From an uncultured Saprospiraceae bacterium (GTDB lineage: Bacteria; Bacteroidota; Bacteroidia; Chitinophagales; Saprospiraceae), in contig CAKZQC010000005.1 of the NCBI GenBank assembly GCA_937139495.1, positions 1 to 45,738 of the forward strand: a stretch of 45,738 nucleotides of DNA, in the 5' to 3' direction. Position numbers and translations under genes: made by a program. This document shows positions 36,384 through 44,667 of this stretch, in pieces (positions within the stretch are counted from its first letter, which is position 1; each line of letters starts with the position of its first letter). The notes beneath the pieces are model-generated. The model ran no database searches, was not told where the DNA came from, and saw only the letters and a list, made by a program, of their open reading frames with translations.

Positions 36384-36478
36384 CACACTTGCAGGTGCTG
36401 TCCCTACACATCTGCTCAACCAAAAACAAGGAGAATCCTTACCTTCATAGGTAGGTAACCCTTCAAAAAAAAAAGACT

Positions 36479-37192
36479 ATGGATAATAAAGGAAAAATAT
36501 TGTTAGTAGAAGATGATAAGAATTTTGGTGATGTTTTACGCTCCTACCTTGAGATGAACGATTTTGAAATGACACTCGCGGTAGATGGAGAAGAAGGCAT
36601 TGCTGCTTTTCAGAAAGGCAAATTTGACCTATGTATTTTTGATGTAATGATGCCCAAAAAAGATGGCATTACACTTGCAAAAGAAGTACGTGAGCAAGAC
36701 CAAAATGTTCCGATTATTTTCTTGACTGCTAAGACAATGAAAGAAGACGTTATCAAAGGTTTTCAGGCAGGTGCAGACGATTACATTCCTAAACCATTTG
36801 CTCCTGAAGAGCTCCTGTACAGAATCAAAGCGATTTTGAAAAGAAGTCAGAAACCTGAACGTCAGAACCAAGAAGTAAAAGAATTTAATATTGGAAAATA
36901 TCATTTCAATTACCCACTACGTATCTTGACTTTCGACAATGACGAAAAAGATAAACTTTCGCCAAAAGAGTCGGAGCTATTGCGTATGTTCTGTTTGTAT
37001 ATGAACGATATTTTGCCAAGAAGTGTCGCCTTGAAAGAAATCTGGGGCGAAGACAATTACTTCACCGCTAGAAGTATGGACGTGTTTGTCACCAAACTAC
37101 GCAAGTACCTCAAAAGAGATGAAGCTATTGAGATTGTCAATATTCATGGCAATGGTTTCCAATTGCGTGTTACAGAGGAGCAATTGAGCTAA
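36479..37192 (+). CDS. OmpR-type response regulator
   Basis: 237 aa. Receiver domain (1-120) with the acidic pair E11-D12-D13, phospho-acceptor D55 (LCIFDVMMPKKDG), the Thr of FLTAK and the conserved Lys of DDYIPKPF. A winged-helix DNA-binding domain follows (about 138-235; LSPKESELLRMF, RSMDVFVTKLRKYL, IHGNGFQLRV). It resembles Bacteroidota regulators of the RprY type. No histidine kinase gene is adjacent, so the partner is elsewhere. Targets unknown. A strong terminator closes the gene. Confidence 0.95.
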   Translation: MDNKGKILLVEDDKNFGDVLRSYLEMNDFEMTLAVDGEEGIAAFQKGKFDLCIFDVMMPKKDGITLAKEVREQDQNVPIIFLTAKTMKEDVIKGFQAGADDYIPKPFAPEELLYRIKAILKRSQKPERQNQEVKEFNIGKYHFNYPLRILTFDNDEKDKLSPKESELLRMFCLYMNDILPRSVALKEIWGEDNYFTARSMDVFVTKLRKYLKRDEAIEIVNIHGNGFQLRVTEEQLS

Positions 37193-37212
37193 GATAAAGC
37201 TCCTCTCAAGCA

Positions 37213-37252
37213 GAGCGGTCATTTTGCATTGATGCAAAATGACCGCTTTTTT
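37213..37252 (+). terminator. Strong terminator after the response regulator
   Basis: GCGGTCATTTTGCAT (37215-37229) pairs perfectly with ATGCAAAATGACCGC (37232-37246), followed by TTTTTT. A near copy stands on the other strand at 38238-38277. Confidence 0.9.
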
Positions 37253-37294
37253 ATTTTACTTCTGCAAGTCGTTTTCACGACAATTGTAGCACCT

Positions 37295-37891
37295 CTATTT
37301 TATATTGCCACTTACGATTCTCATCAATTTTATGGCCATTTCGCTGTTGCTTTCATTCTCCGACACTCTATTCAACTGCAAGCGATAACTACGGTTGTTT
37401 TGAATCATGATAATGGACGAAGAATTTTCACTGGGGAATAGGTAAGCTTCATCTCCCAATCCTTCAATTTTTTCGTAACCTTTCTCTACTTCCATAAAAC
37501 GCTCCAAAAATGTTCGTGTAGTTTCTCTTTTGCGAGGTATGAATCCAGATATAAGGATACCACCGGGGTTTATTATATCTGTCCCTTCCATTAGCTTGCC
37601 GCTAATAAATGTAATTTGACAATCTGGTTTGCGTTCTTTCCCTTCTTTTATTTCAAAATTTTCTGCTTCAGCAAAGACTGTTTTAATCTCATCAGTGGAC
37701 AATAGATTGCAAAAAGGTAAGTTGTACTTCGTTACTGTTTCGACTACATCGGGCTTTTTAGTATTGGCATCTTCGATTGCTTCATTAATACCCTCCTTGA
37801 GCATTTCTTTTTCCTTGTCAGAAAAAGATTGACCACAACTCACCAAACAGGCGATTAAACCAAGAGCAAATATCGTTTTGAATACTTTCAT
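37295..37891 (-). CDS. Lipoprotein of unknown function
   Basis: 198 aa. Signal peptide with lipobox LVSCGQ, so Cys19 or so is the lipid attachment site and the protein sits in a membrane facing the periplasm. The next residues are Lys/Glu-rich (SDKEKEMLKEGINEAIEDANTKK); the rest (LPFCNLLSTDEIKTVFAEAENFE, GYEKIEGLGDEAYLF) resembles periplasmic lipoproteins of the DUF3558-like style, though I cannot fix the family. It is flanked by two terminators of nearly the same sequence, and has a well-spaced promoter. Confidence 0.82.
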   Translation of the reverse strand: MKVFKTIFALGLIACLVSCGQSFSDKEKEMLKEGINEAIEDANTKKPDVVETVTKYNLPFCNLLSTDEIKTVFAEAENFEIKEGKERKPDCQITFISGKLMEGTDIINPGGILISGFIPRKRETTRTFLERFMEVEKGYEKIEGLGDEAYLFPSENSSSIIMIQNNRSYRLQLNRVSENESNSEMAIKLMRIVSGNIK

Positions 37892-37934
37892 GTTATTTTT
37901 TTATTAGATTAAAATTGAGAATATATTATTCTCT

Positions 37935-37965
37935 CAAAAATACAACACTACTTTCGATTATACAA
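37935..37965 (-). promoter_or_regulatory. Promoter for the lipoprotein gene
   Basis: Minus strand: TTG (37963-37965), 20 bases, TATTTTTG (37935-37942); the leader would be about 40 bases. Good match in both boxes and spacing. Confidence 0.55.
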
Positions 37966-38233
37966 TTATATACAATATTTCCATTATAAAATCGTACACT
38001 TTTTAGTTAGCGTCATTTTTGGGGCAAGAATAAAAGTTAGTGCTGCTCTTAACAAGACCGCTTTGCTGTTAGATACTAGAAAGTTAGACTTCCTACAATA
38101 GCTTTCTTAATGCTTGTTTGAGAATATCTCTTAAGAGCGTGTTTCCAAGAAGGAATTAAATAAAGGTTATGTAGGTAGAGCTTATATAAAGGTGTTTAGG
38201 ATTTTATACCATTTACCTTCTTATTCCGTCCCA

Positions 38234-38278
38234 AAAAAAGAGCGATTATTTCGCATCCATGCAAAATAACCGCTCTTC
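38234..38278 (-). terminator. Terminator after lysS
   Basis: On the minus strand an AAGAGCG-type stem with three mismatches, 38277 down to 38238, around a GG loop, followed by a seven-T run. It closely resembles the terminator at 37213-37252. Confidence 0.85.
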
Positions 38279-38300
38279 TTAATACTATTTTTTTTGTAGT

Positions 38301-39905
38301 TTAGTTTTCTTCTACCTGTAGTACTTCTGGTTTCATCTGAGGGAAGTACAACACTTCTTGTATCGAAGTATTGTTGGTCATCAACATTGCCAAACGGTCA
38401 ATACCAATACCAAAACCTGCGGTAGGTGGCATACCAAACTCCAAAGCTCTCAAGAAGTCTTCGTCCAATACCATCGCTTCGTCGTCGCCACGAGCTGCCA
38501 ATTCTAGTTGGTGCTCAAAACGCTGACGCTGATCAATCGGGTCATTCAACTCCGAATAAGCATTGCCAAGCTCCTTGCCCATTACAAATATCTCAAAACG
38601 CTCCACCAAGCCTTCTTTGCTGCGGTGTTTTTTGGCGAGTGGTGTCATCTCAATCGGATAATCGGTGATGAAGGTAGGCTGAATAAGATTCGCTTCTACT
38701 TTTTCTCCAAAAATTTCGTCAATCAACTTACCTCTACCCATCGTGTCATCTACACCAATGTGCAATTGTTTGCAAACGGCTCTCAAACCTTCTTCGTCCA
38801 TTTCAGACACATCAATATCTGTATATTTTTGAATAGATTCGTACATGGTCATACGCTCGTATGGTCCTTTGAAATCAATTTCTTTGCCTGCTACCGTTAC
38901 GGTAGTTTTGTCGTGGAGTGTTTTGGTGATGGTTTCCAATAAGTTTTCTACCATTTCCATCATCCAAATATAATCCTTGTATGCTACGTATATTTCCATA
39001 GACGTAAACTCTGGATTGTGCGTTCTGTCCATACCTTCGTTACGGAACATTTTGCCAATCTCATAAACACCATCAAAACCACCTACGATAAGGCGTTTGA
39101 GGTACAGCTCATTGGCAATACGCATATACAACGGCATATCCAAAGAGTTGTGGTGTGTCTCGAATGGTCTTGCTGCTGCTCCACCATGTATTGGCTGCAA
39201 AATAGGCGTTTCGACTTCTAGCCAACCTTTGCTATCAAAGAAAGTGCGCATCGTCGTAATCAGCTTAGAGCGCATCACAAATGCTTTTTTGATATGTGGG
39301 TTCACGGTCAAATCCAAGTAACGTTGGCGGTAACGCAATTCAGGATTATTGAATCCATCATGTACCTTACCATCAGCATCTGTCTTCACAACAGGCAACG
39401 GACGGAGTACCTTGCTCAAGAACGTTAGTTCTTCTACACGTACAGATATTTCGCCCGTTTTGGTACGGAATACCGATCCAGTCACGCCAATAAAATCACC
39501 CAAATCCAATAGTTTTTTGACTACTGTATTATAAAGTGTTTTGTCCTCGTCTGGACATAGATTATCTCTACGAATAAACAACTGTACTCGTCCAGAAGCA
39601 TCTTGCAATTCGGCAAACGAAACGGCACCTTTGCCTCTCACCGCCATCAATCGACCAGCCAAAGAAACTTTGCCCAATGCTTCCGCATTATCGTCATCAA
39701 ACTTTGCTTTGACGTCCTTAGCATAGTGCGTTACTTCATATTTATCTGCGGGATAAGGGTTGATTTTGAGATCAACCAATTCCTTGAGTGCTTCGATTCT
39801 AGCAATTTCTTGATCGTTGAGCTTGCGTTCACCTAATCTATTATCGTTCAGTACTGCATCTAAGTTTTGCTGCATTGCAGCCACTTCTGTTTCACTAAGT
39901 GCCAT
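38301..39905 (-). CDS. lysS: Lysyl-tRNA synthetase, class II
   Basis: 534 aa. An N-terminal OB-fold anticodon-binding domain (about 80-180; VSLAGRLMAVRGKGAVSFAEL) is followed by the class II catalytic core with motif 2 (EIGKMFRNEGMDRTHNPEFT) and motif 3 (GFGIGIDRLAMLM). It charges tRNA-Lys with lysine in the cytoplasm. The start is the ATG at 39905; a polar helical stretch of about 40 residues precedes the OB domain, somewhat longer than in E. coli LysS. A candidate -7 box lies upstream and a terminator follows. Confidence 0.97.
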   Translation of the reverse strand: MALSETEVAAMQQNLDAVLNDNRLGERKLNDQEIARIEALKELVDLKINPYPADKYEVTHYAKDVKAKFDDDNAEALGKVSLAGRLMAVRGKGAVSFAELQDASGRVQLFIRRDNLCPDEDKTLYNTVVKKLLDLGDFIGVTGSVFRTKTGEISVRVEELTFLSKVLRPLPVVKTDADGKVHDGFNNPELRYRQRYLDLTVNPHIKKAFVMRSKLITTMRTFFDSKGWLEVETPILQPIHGGAAARPFETHHNSLDMPLYMRIANELYLKRLIVGGFDGVYEIGKMFRNEGMDRTHNPEFTSMEIYVAYKDYIWMMEMVENLLETITKTLHDKTTVTVAGKEIDFKGPYERMTMYESIQKYTDIDVSEMDEEGLRAVCKQLHIGVDDTMGRGKLIDEIFGEKVEANLIQPTFITDYPIEMTPLAKKHRSKEGLVERFEIFVMGKELGNAYSELNDPIDQRQRFEHQLELAARGDDEAMVLDEDFLRALEFGMPPTAGFGIGIDRLAMLMTNNTSIQEVLYFPQMKPEVLQVEEN

Positions 39906-39968
39906 TGTTTATTTCTTGTGTTGTTCGATTATCTAATACTAATAAAATAAGACTATCTTATTTAGGTT

Positions 39969-39976
39969 CAAAGATA
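39969..39976 (-). promoter_or_regulatory. Candidate -7 box for lysS
   Basis: Minus-strand TATCTTTG matches TAnnTTTG, about 65 bases before the lysS start. No TTG at the usual distance. Confidence 0.35.
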
Positions 39977-40044
39977 GTGTAAAAAATTGTATTTTAAAGT
40001 GGAGTCCTGATATTATTCAATCCTCTATTCCAATCTACTACATT

Positions 40045-41460
40045 ATGTCTGTATTCAAATCTATTTGTTTTTTTATGGCACTACTCTGTATTGTTAATAC
40101 AAGCAATGCTCAAACCTATACCACCATATTGGGCGACAGCCTGATAGGCGAAAAAGGGCTTGTATCGCACCTCATGCCTGACAGTAGTATTTGGCTAGTG
40201 GGCGCTACGCAACAGGGTACTATTGGAGGAGGCGATATCGTGATGATTCGTTTAGATGCCCTTGGCAATCCTATCGGTAATCCGTCTTATTTTGGTACAC
40301 CTGATTTAGATTATCCCAACAATATGCTAGTCCAAGATCATCAACTGATTATCGTAGGCGAAATCCATCGTACTGCTGGTGTCAACGGTTTTGTACTAGT
40401 TCTAGATACTGCTGGTCAGCAATTGTCGTGGTCAGAACATGGGTTGGCAGGACAATCCGAGCAGTTTTTTGATATAAAACCCACTCGTGACAATGGATTT
40501 GTAGTGGCGGGCTTTGGTAGCCTTCCCAATGTGGTCGGCAATGATTTTTTGGTAGCCAAATTTGATAGCTTGGGAGCTAATCAGTGGTTAAATTTCTATG
40601 ACTTGGGGCAAAATGATATTGGGGTAACCATCGTCGAAAGACCTACGGGGGGCTACTTGGTGGCAGGCGACCAAAACCAACGCAACAACAACTATAATGT
40701 CGTTATTTTATCCTTAGATAGCTTGGGCAATAGAGAATGGGACAACGTTATTCGGTATCCCTACAATGGTGGTTGCAAAAATATGCAACTCTATCAAGAC
40801 CAAATTGTAATCGTGGGCGAAATGGCTACCCCGACTAGTAGTGCTTTTGATTGGTATCTTATTCGGCTAGACCTAGCAGGTCAATTGCAATGGCAAGGAA
40901 CAATCCCACAATCAGATCGAGGAGATGCCATATTTGATATAGCCATTGTCCATAACAACAAGTACTATTTGACAGGTTACAGCTACAATAACAACACGAG
41001 CAACACCGACATACAGGTCATGGCAGTAGATTCGTTGGGGCAGATTCTGGCACAGCAATATTATGGTAGTAATAGCTTTGACATGGGCTACGATATTCAA
41101 GTATTGCCCAACGAAAGCTTTATGGTGACAGGTTTTGGCACTTATAACTCCGATAATCAAATGGTCGTCATACGAGATAAATTTAATCTAATTAGCCCTA
41201 CAAATACGCTAGTTAAAGATACCCCTTCGCTGACGGCGTACCCAAATCCGACTATCAATGGCATCGTGCAAATAAAAGGATTGAAGGAGGCACTAAGATA
41301 TGAATTGACCATCTACAACAGTACTGGTATCGCTTGCCATACGCAGATTTTACCGCCCAATCATCAAGTAAATATAAGTCATTTGGATACAGGTATTTAT
41401 TGGTTAGCTATACACAACCCAAGTACGGGGATTGAGGCGTTGGTGCTTCATAAGCAATAA
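40045..41460 (+). CDS. T9SS-exported repeat protein
   Basis: 471 aa. Signal peptide 1-23 (ICFFMALLCIVNTSNAQ). The middle (about 30-380) has at least five repeats of the form (I/L)xxLDxxG (for example MIRLDALGNP, AKFDSLGANQWLN, LSLDSLGNREWDN, IRLDLAGQLQWQG, MAVDSLGQILAQ), spaced about 50 residues apart, as in beta-propeller 'delta-60' proteins. The end (AYPNPTINGIVQI, then LDTGIYWLAIHN) is a T9SS type A sorting domain. It should be exported to the surface; function unknown. Divergent from lysS. Confidence 0.88.
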   Translation: MSVFKSICFFMALLCIVNTSNAQTYTTILGDSLIGEKGLVSHLMPDSSIWLVGATQQGTIGGGDIVMIRLDALGNPIGNPSYFGTPDLDYPNNMLVQDHQLIIVGEIHRTAGVNGFVLVLDTAGQQLSWSEHGLAGQSEQFFDIKPTRDNGFVVAGFGSLPNVVGNDFLVAKFDSLGANQWLNFYDLGQNDIGVTIVERPTGGYLVAGDQNQRNNNYNVVILSLDSLGNREWDNVIRYPYNGGCKNMQLYQDQIVIVGEMATPTSSAFDWYLIRLDLAGQLQWQGTIPQSDRGDAIFDIAIVHNNKYYLTGYSYNNNTSNTDIQVMAVDSLGQILAQQYYGSNSFDMGYDIQVLPNESFMVTGFGTYNSDNQMVVIRDKFNLISPTNTLVKDTPSLTAYPNPTINGIVQIKGLKEALRYELTIYNSTGIACHTQILPPNHQVNISHLDTGIYWLAIHNPSTGIEALVLHKQ

Positions 41461-41474
41461 AGGTTATTCTTTGA

Positions 41475-41503
41475 TTGACCAAACAAAAGGATTCTTATTT
41501 TTG
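41475..41503 (+). promoter_or_regulatory. Promoter for the 41551 lipoprotein gene
   Basis: TTG (41475-41477), 18 bases, TATTTTTG (41496-41503), 47 bases before the start. Boxes and spacing fit the Bacteroidota promoter and mark a separate transcript from the upstream T9SS gene. Confidence 0.55.
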
Positions 41504-41550
41504 TTAAGATTATATTTTCATTTTCATACATAATCTAACGGTACATTTTC

Positions 41551-42087
41551 ATGAATAAACTATCTACACTCTTTTCTAGCTCTTTTTTAATTCTTGTTTT
41601 TAGTTGTGGCATGCCAAGTGGTGAGCCAACTATTGAAGTCATCTCTAGTACATCCTCTTCTATTACCAACACAGAAGCCATGGCAACAACACCCCTCCCT
41701 ATCCAAGGAACCGATTTTAGTATTCGTACCAAGATACTAGCCGACAAAGACAATATGCCTTCGGCAGCGTTCTATATCTATTCGACCATAGCCAACGATA
41801 GTGTACTCTTAGTAATAGAACATGGAGGACTACCAGTCGATGATGCAGAACAACGCAAGACGTGGAATATTCCGAAAGAAACGGCTTTTACGTTGCATTC
41901 CTATTATGCTGCTGGAAGTCATTTGTATTATGGCATAGCGGAAGAAAATACGCTCAAAGTCTATAAAAAAACCTTGGCAGAAATAACGCCTAACCAAGAA
42001 CAAGCTCCTACGGCAGCCTTTAGTTTATTCAAGACGTACTTATTTTATCCCGATAGTATTGCGACGATTGATGCAGCCACAGAATAA
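41551..42087 (+). CDS. Lipoprotein of unknown function
   Basis: 178 aa. Signal peptide with lipobox VFSCGMP (LILVFSCGM), so lipid-anchored and periplasm-facing. A Ser/Thr-rich linker (about 25-45) follows, then a beta-rich domain (about 50-175; ATTPLPIQGTDFSIRTKILADK, SLFKTYLFYPD). No family recognised. Between the T9SS gene and the TPR/membrane gene on the same strand, with its own candidate promoter. Confidence 0.8.
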   Translation: MNKLSTLFSSSFLILVFSCGMPSGEPTIEVISSTSSSITNTEAMATTPLPIQGTDFSIRTKILADKDNMPSAAFYIYSTIANDSVLLVIEHGGLPVDDAEQRKTWNIPKETAFTLHSYYAAGSHLYYGIAEENTLKVYKKTLAEITPNQEQAPTAAFSLFKTYLFYPDSIATIDAATE

Positions 42088-42214
42088 TAAAATAACATTT
42101 CCTTTGCAAGCATTTCGTTTTTTTTGCCAACCAAGATGCCAAAAGATGCGTTTTATTTAGTAATTTTAAGTATCTCTAACTGTCCTCTATCACATCTTAA
42201 GTAGGTAACCACCA

Positions 42215-42874
42215 ATGAGTATAAATTTTACAAAACAATCCCGATTGTTCCAAGATTTTAGATCCATTCCGCATACTGATTATCAGTATTTAATCAGTTT
42301 TTACGACAAGCACCACAAGGATATTTCTTATTTGCCTTTTGAGGAAGGCATGACCATTTTATTTTATTATAGCAATGCCTTGTATGAAAATGGTTACTAC
42401 AGCAAGCACATCACTACTGCGGAGAAGCTGTTGGAGGTCTCTATTATCAATAATTTGGACTACATTGATGGGCATGATGTCTATATCACGTTGCTGTATC
42501 AGAAAACAGCTGCACACCTTCGATTGGGCGATACTCAAAAAGCCATTCAACTGGCTCAACAACTAGTTGGAATTGATAGCAATCAACTATTGCATACGGA
42601 GTTGTTGCAACAATGCTTCTTGGTCAATCGCCCCGCATGGATTCGAGCAACACTAACAACAAGTGCCGTAGCTACTATTATGGCAGCTGTTATTATTGTT
42701 CTTTTTGCATCGTTGCAGTGGTATCAGATACCCAACGCCATGATGATGCCTTATAGCCTATTGGCAACCGCAGGGATTGGTTTAGTAGCTTGTGGTTGGG
42801 GGTATTACCGTCACGTTATTGCTCCCATACGTGTGATTATTGCTCAAGCAAAAGAAAAGGCAAAAAATAAGTAA
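42215..42874 (+). CDS. TPR-like protein with two C-terminal membrane helices
   Basis: 219 aa. The first part (about 45-130; YSNALYENGYYSKHITTAEKLLE, YQKTAAHLRLGDTQKAIQLAQQL) is TPR-like. Two hydrophobic helices (about 143-170 and 175-198) and a Lys-rich end follow. No signal peptide, so the TPR part is probably cytoplasmic and anchored. The stop codon lies in the loop of a terminator. I do not recognise a specific family. Confidence 0.78.
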   Translation: MSINFTKQSRLFQDFRSIPHTDYQYLISFYDKHHKDISYLPFEEGMTILFYYSNALYENGYYSKHITTAEKLLEVSIINNLDYIDGHDVYITLLYQKTAAHLRLGDTQKAIQLAQQLVGIDSNQLLHTELLQQCFLVNRPAWIRATLTTSAVATIMAAVIIVLFASLQWYQIPNAMMMPYSLLATAGIGLVACGWGYYRHVIAPIRVIIAQAKEKAKNK

Positions 42875-42888
42875 CTATTTTTTGCCTT
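42857..42888. terminator. Bidirectional terminator overlapping both coding ends
   Basis: AAGGCAAAAAATA (42857-42869) pairs perfectly with TATTTTTTGCCTT (42876-42888); the 6-base loop holds the TAA stop of the plus gene (42872-42874) and the start of the minus gene's TAG (42875-42877). Both arms are coding sequence, so the terminator and the C-termini constrain each other. Confidence 0.75.
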
Positions 42889-43639
42889 CTACCAATAAGG
42901 TTCTTTTTACTTCTATGTCTTGGTAATCTTTTTTGATTATTGCTATCCAAGTAATTTGTTGTTGCGGTTTTGCTTTCGACAGTAACTTTTGCATGGCAGG
43001 AGTCAGTTCATTCCCTTTCCCTTTTTCTTCCTTAATCTTGTTCTTCGACTGTACTTGTAGCGTCAAAGAAGTGATAGGATAGACATTGCCGTAATAATCT
43101 CTAATGACAAGTGGTGTTGACTCGCTCAGTACAGCTAGTTCTTGTTTAGCAATACCTTCCTCGTAGGTAGTTCCCCAATGTATTTGATATAAATTTTGGT
43201 TGTTATTTTGAGCCGTTTCTATTTTTCGGAAACGTACGGGCAGTGCCATTTGAGTAGCTACGGCTTCGCCTTGGTGCATGGCTGGTGCGAAGTCGGGCAT
43301 CATGCGTATGACACGCATCGCCTCTTGCCCACATCCACCGCCTATATCTCTGAGCAGTTCTATTTTGCTGATTTGTCCTTCTTCATTGATAGCAAAACGA
43401 ACCACTACTAGTCCTTCTATTCCGTTCTCTTTTGCCAAGTCTGGATATTGGATATTTTCTTTGATGAATGCCTGTATTTTGGGACTAGAACAGGCTTGCT
43501 GTTGAGCTTGACTCGTCAATGGATCTAGACAACCTGCAAACAAAGGAGGAATATCCACTTCGTCCAATGACAAGTATTGAGCGAACGCCCCTACGGTACA
43601 GCAGCTACTCATCAATATGGTCAAAAATATCGTTTTCAT
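42875..43639 (-). CDS. Secreted TonB_C-domain protein
   Basis: 254 aa. Signal peptide 1-20 (LTILMSSCCTVGAFAQ). A TonB C-terminal-like domain lies at about 55-135 (FIKENIQYPDLAKENGIEGLVVVRF, the usual Bacteroidota 'YPxxAxxxGIEGxVxVxF'), then CGQEAMRVIRMMPDFAPA. The last part (about 140-254) is a beta-rich extension. There is no membrane helix or Pro-rich spacer as in true TonB, so it is a periplasmic or secreted relative. It lies 17 bases downstream of a shorter paralogue, probably in one operon. Confidence 0.85.
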   Translation of the reverse strand: MKTIFLTILMSSCCTVGAFAQYLSLDEVDIPPLFAGCLDPLTSQAQQQACSSPKIQAFIKENIQYPDLAKENGIEGLVVVRFAINEEGQISKIELLRDIGGGCGQEAMRVIRMMPDFAPAMHQGEAVATQMALPVRFRKIETAQNNNQNLYQIHWGTTYEEGIAKQELAVLSESTPLVIRDYYGNVYPITSLTLQVQSKNKIKEEKGKGNELTPAMQKLLSKAKPQQQITWIAIIKKDYQDIEVKRTLLVEGKK

Positions 43640-43656
43640 ACCTCCTGTTTATTTTT

Positions 43657-44037
43657 TTATCCTCCTGTGAATTTGACAACAATATCCCACTCCATGTCTA
43701 TTGTGGCACCGTCTTTTTCGGCAGCTAACCATTTGGGCATTAGTTTCAAGATACGAATTACTTCTTCATTGCACGCATCCGTCAATCCCTCTTCTATCTT
43801 GATAGAAGCAAGTTCGCCACTAGATTTGACTACAAAACTAGCCAATACTTCTCCACCAGGGCTTCCGTCGGGGTGTTTCAAGTTGCTAAATACAAATTGC
43901 ATCATTTTCATGTCGGCACAATCTACATCACCGACATCATCGCACCCTGGAAATCTAGGTTCTTCTGTTTGAGCGGAAGCCAACTGGGACATGGTTACAA
44001 AAGCAAGCATCAAGAAGGTAGTCAATATCTTTTTCAT
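43657..44037 (-). CDS. Small secreted TonB_C-like protein
   Basis: 126 aa. Signal peptide 1-22 (TTFLMLAFVTMSQLASAQ). It shares with the next protein the TonB_C-like core (VLASFVVKSSGELASIKIEEGLT, then CNEEVIRILKLMPKWLAA), and little else. Both carry C-x-x-E-x-(I/V)-R and M-P near the same place. It heads the two-gene operon. Probably periplasmic; the ligand is unknown. Confidence 0.82.
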   Translation of the reverse strand: MKKILTTFLMLAFVTMSQLASAQTEEPRFPGCDDVGDVDCADMKMMQFVFSNLKHPDGSPGGEVLASFVVKSSGELASIKIEEGLTDACNEEVIRILKLMPKWLAAEKDGATIDMEWDIVVKFTGG

Positions 44038-44667
44038 GGAAATTTAATTTTGTAGTGTGTAGTGAACGTATTCCCTCTGTTTTTGGGGGAACATTCGAGG
44101 AGCTTATTTTATTAATATAAATAATAAATAAAACCATCAACCCAGTGATAGTTCTATAGTTACGAGAAGAACTAGTTTTAATGGGCAGAGAAAGGGCTGC
44201 AAATGCTATTGAGGTCACTGACGTCATGTTCTGGATATTTGGGTTTCTTCATTGAATTCTACAATTTAAAAAAAAAGATTCTCAACTTCATTCTCAGCAT
44301 TATTAATCTCTGAACTTAGTTTTTCCCTGTGATTGAATAATTCTTTGTATTTTGAATAGAACTCTTTACTTTATACTCTATCATCGGCAGGACAAGTGAA
44401 AACTGTCAAATGTCCACAAAACAAATACCAACACACTGTGTGAGTTTTGCTGAAGTTAATATTTGCTCTAAACTTCTGGACTTTGACAAACTGGCACTCG
44501 ACAGAAGAATCAACAAATACTCCTGCCTCTCCTCAGACCTGGTTGGTCGCTGGTGTCCTCGTGCTTCCTACTTACGTGGCAGCTGCCTCTGGACTTTATC
44601 TTCTTGCTTCCTGACTTGTTCAGTCTGGTGGTCGTGGGGTCGAGTCTCAGAGACCGAGCGTGAAAAC
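44038..44667. other. Junction region, bacterial to vertebrate-like DNA
   Basis: No bacterial gene here. The first part (to about 44,060-44,120) still looks like an AT-rich Bacteroidota leader. Beyond about 44,160 the style is vertebrate. Pyrimidine-rich tracts ending in AG appear at about 44,389-44,390, 44,535-44,536 and 44,624-44,625, and would serve as 3' splice sites. The exact breakpoint cannot be read by eye. Confidence 0.6.

Larger units (their letters stand above)
36105..36478. other. Divergent promoter region, thioesterase and response regulator
   Basis: 374 bp between two divergent genes. It holds a well-spaced minus-strand promoter (36201-36231) and a plus-strand -7 box (36376-36383). 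The plus-strand leader is about 90 bases and ends in an A-run just before the start. No small gene seen. Confidence 0.55.
37892..38300. other. Intergenic region between lysS and the lipoprotein gene
   Basis: 409 bp. It holds the lipoprotein promoter (37935-37965) and the lysS terminator (38238-38277). The middle (about 37,970-38,230) shows no gene or structure I can support. Confidence 0.55.

Noticed and set aside
44410..44667. Upstream extension of the vertebrate-like reading frame to 44410
   Set aside because: The extension is open but contains pyrimidine-rich AG tracts typical of splice acceptors and no conserved-looking sequence; the Kozak ATG at 44668 is a better start.
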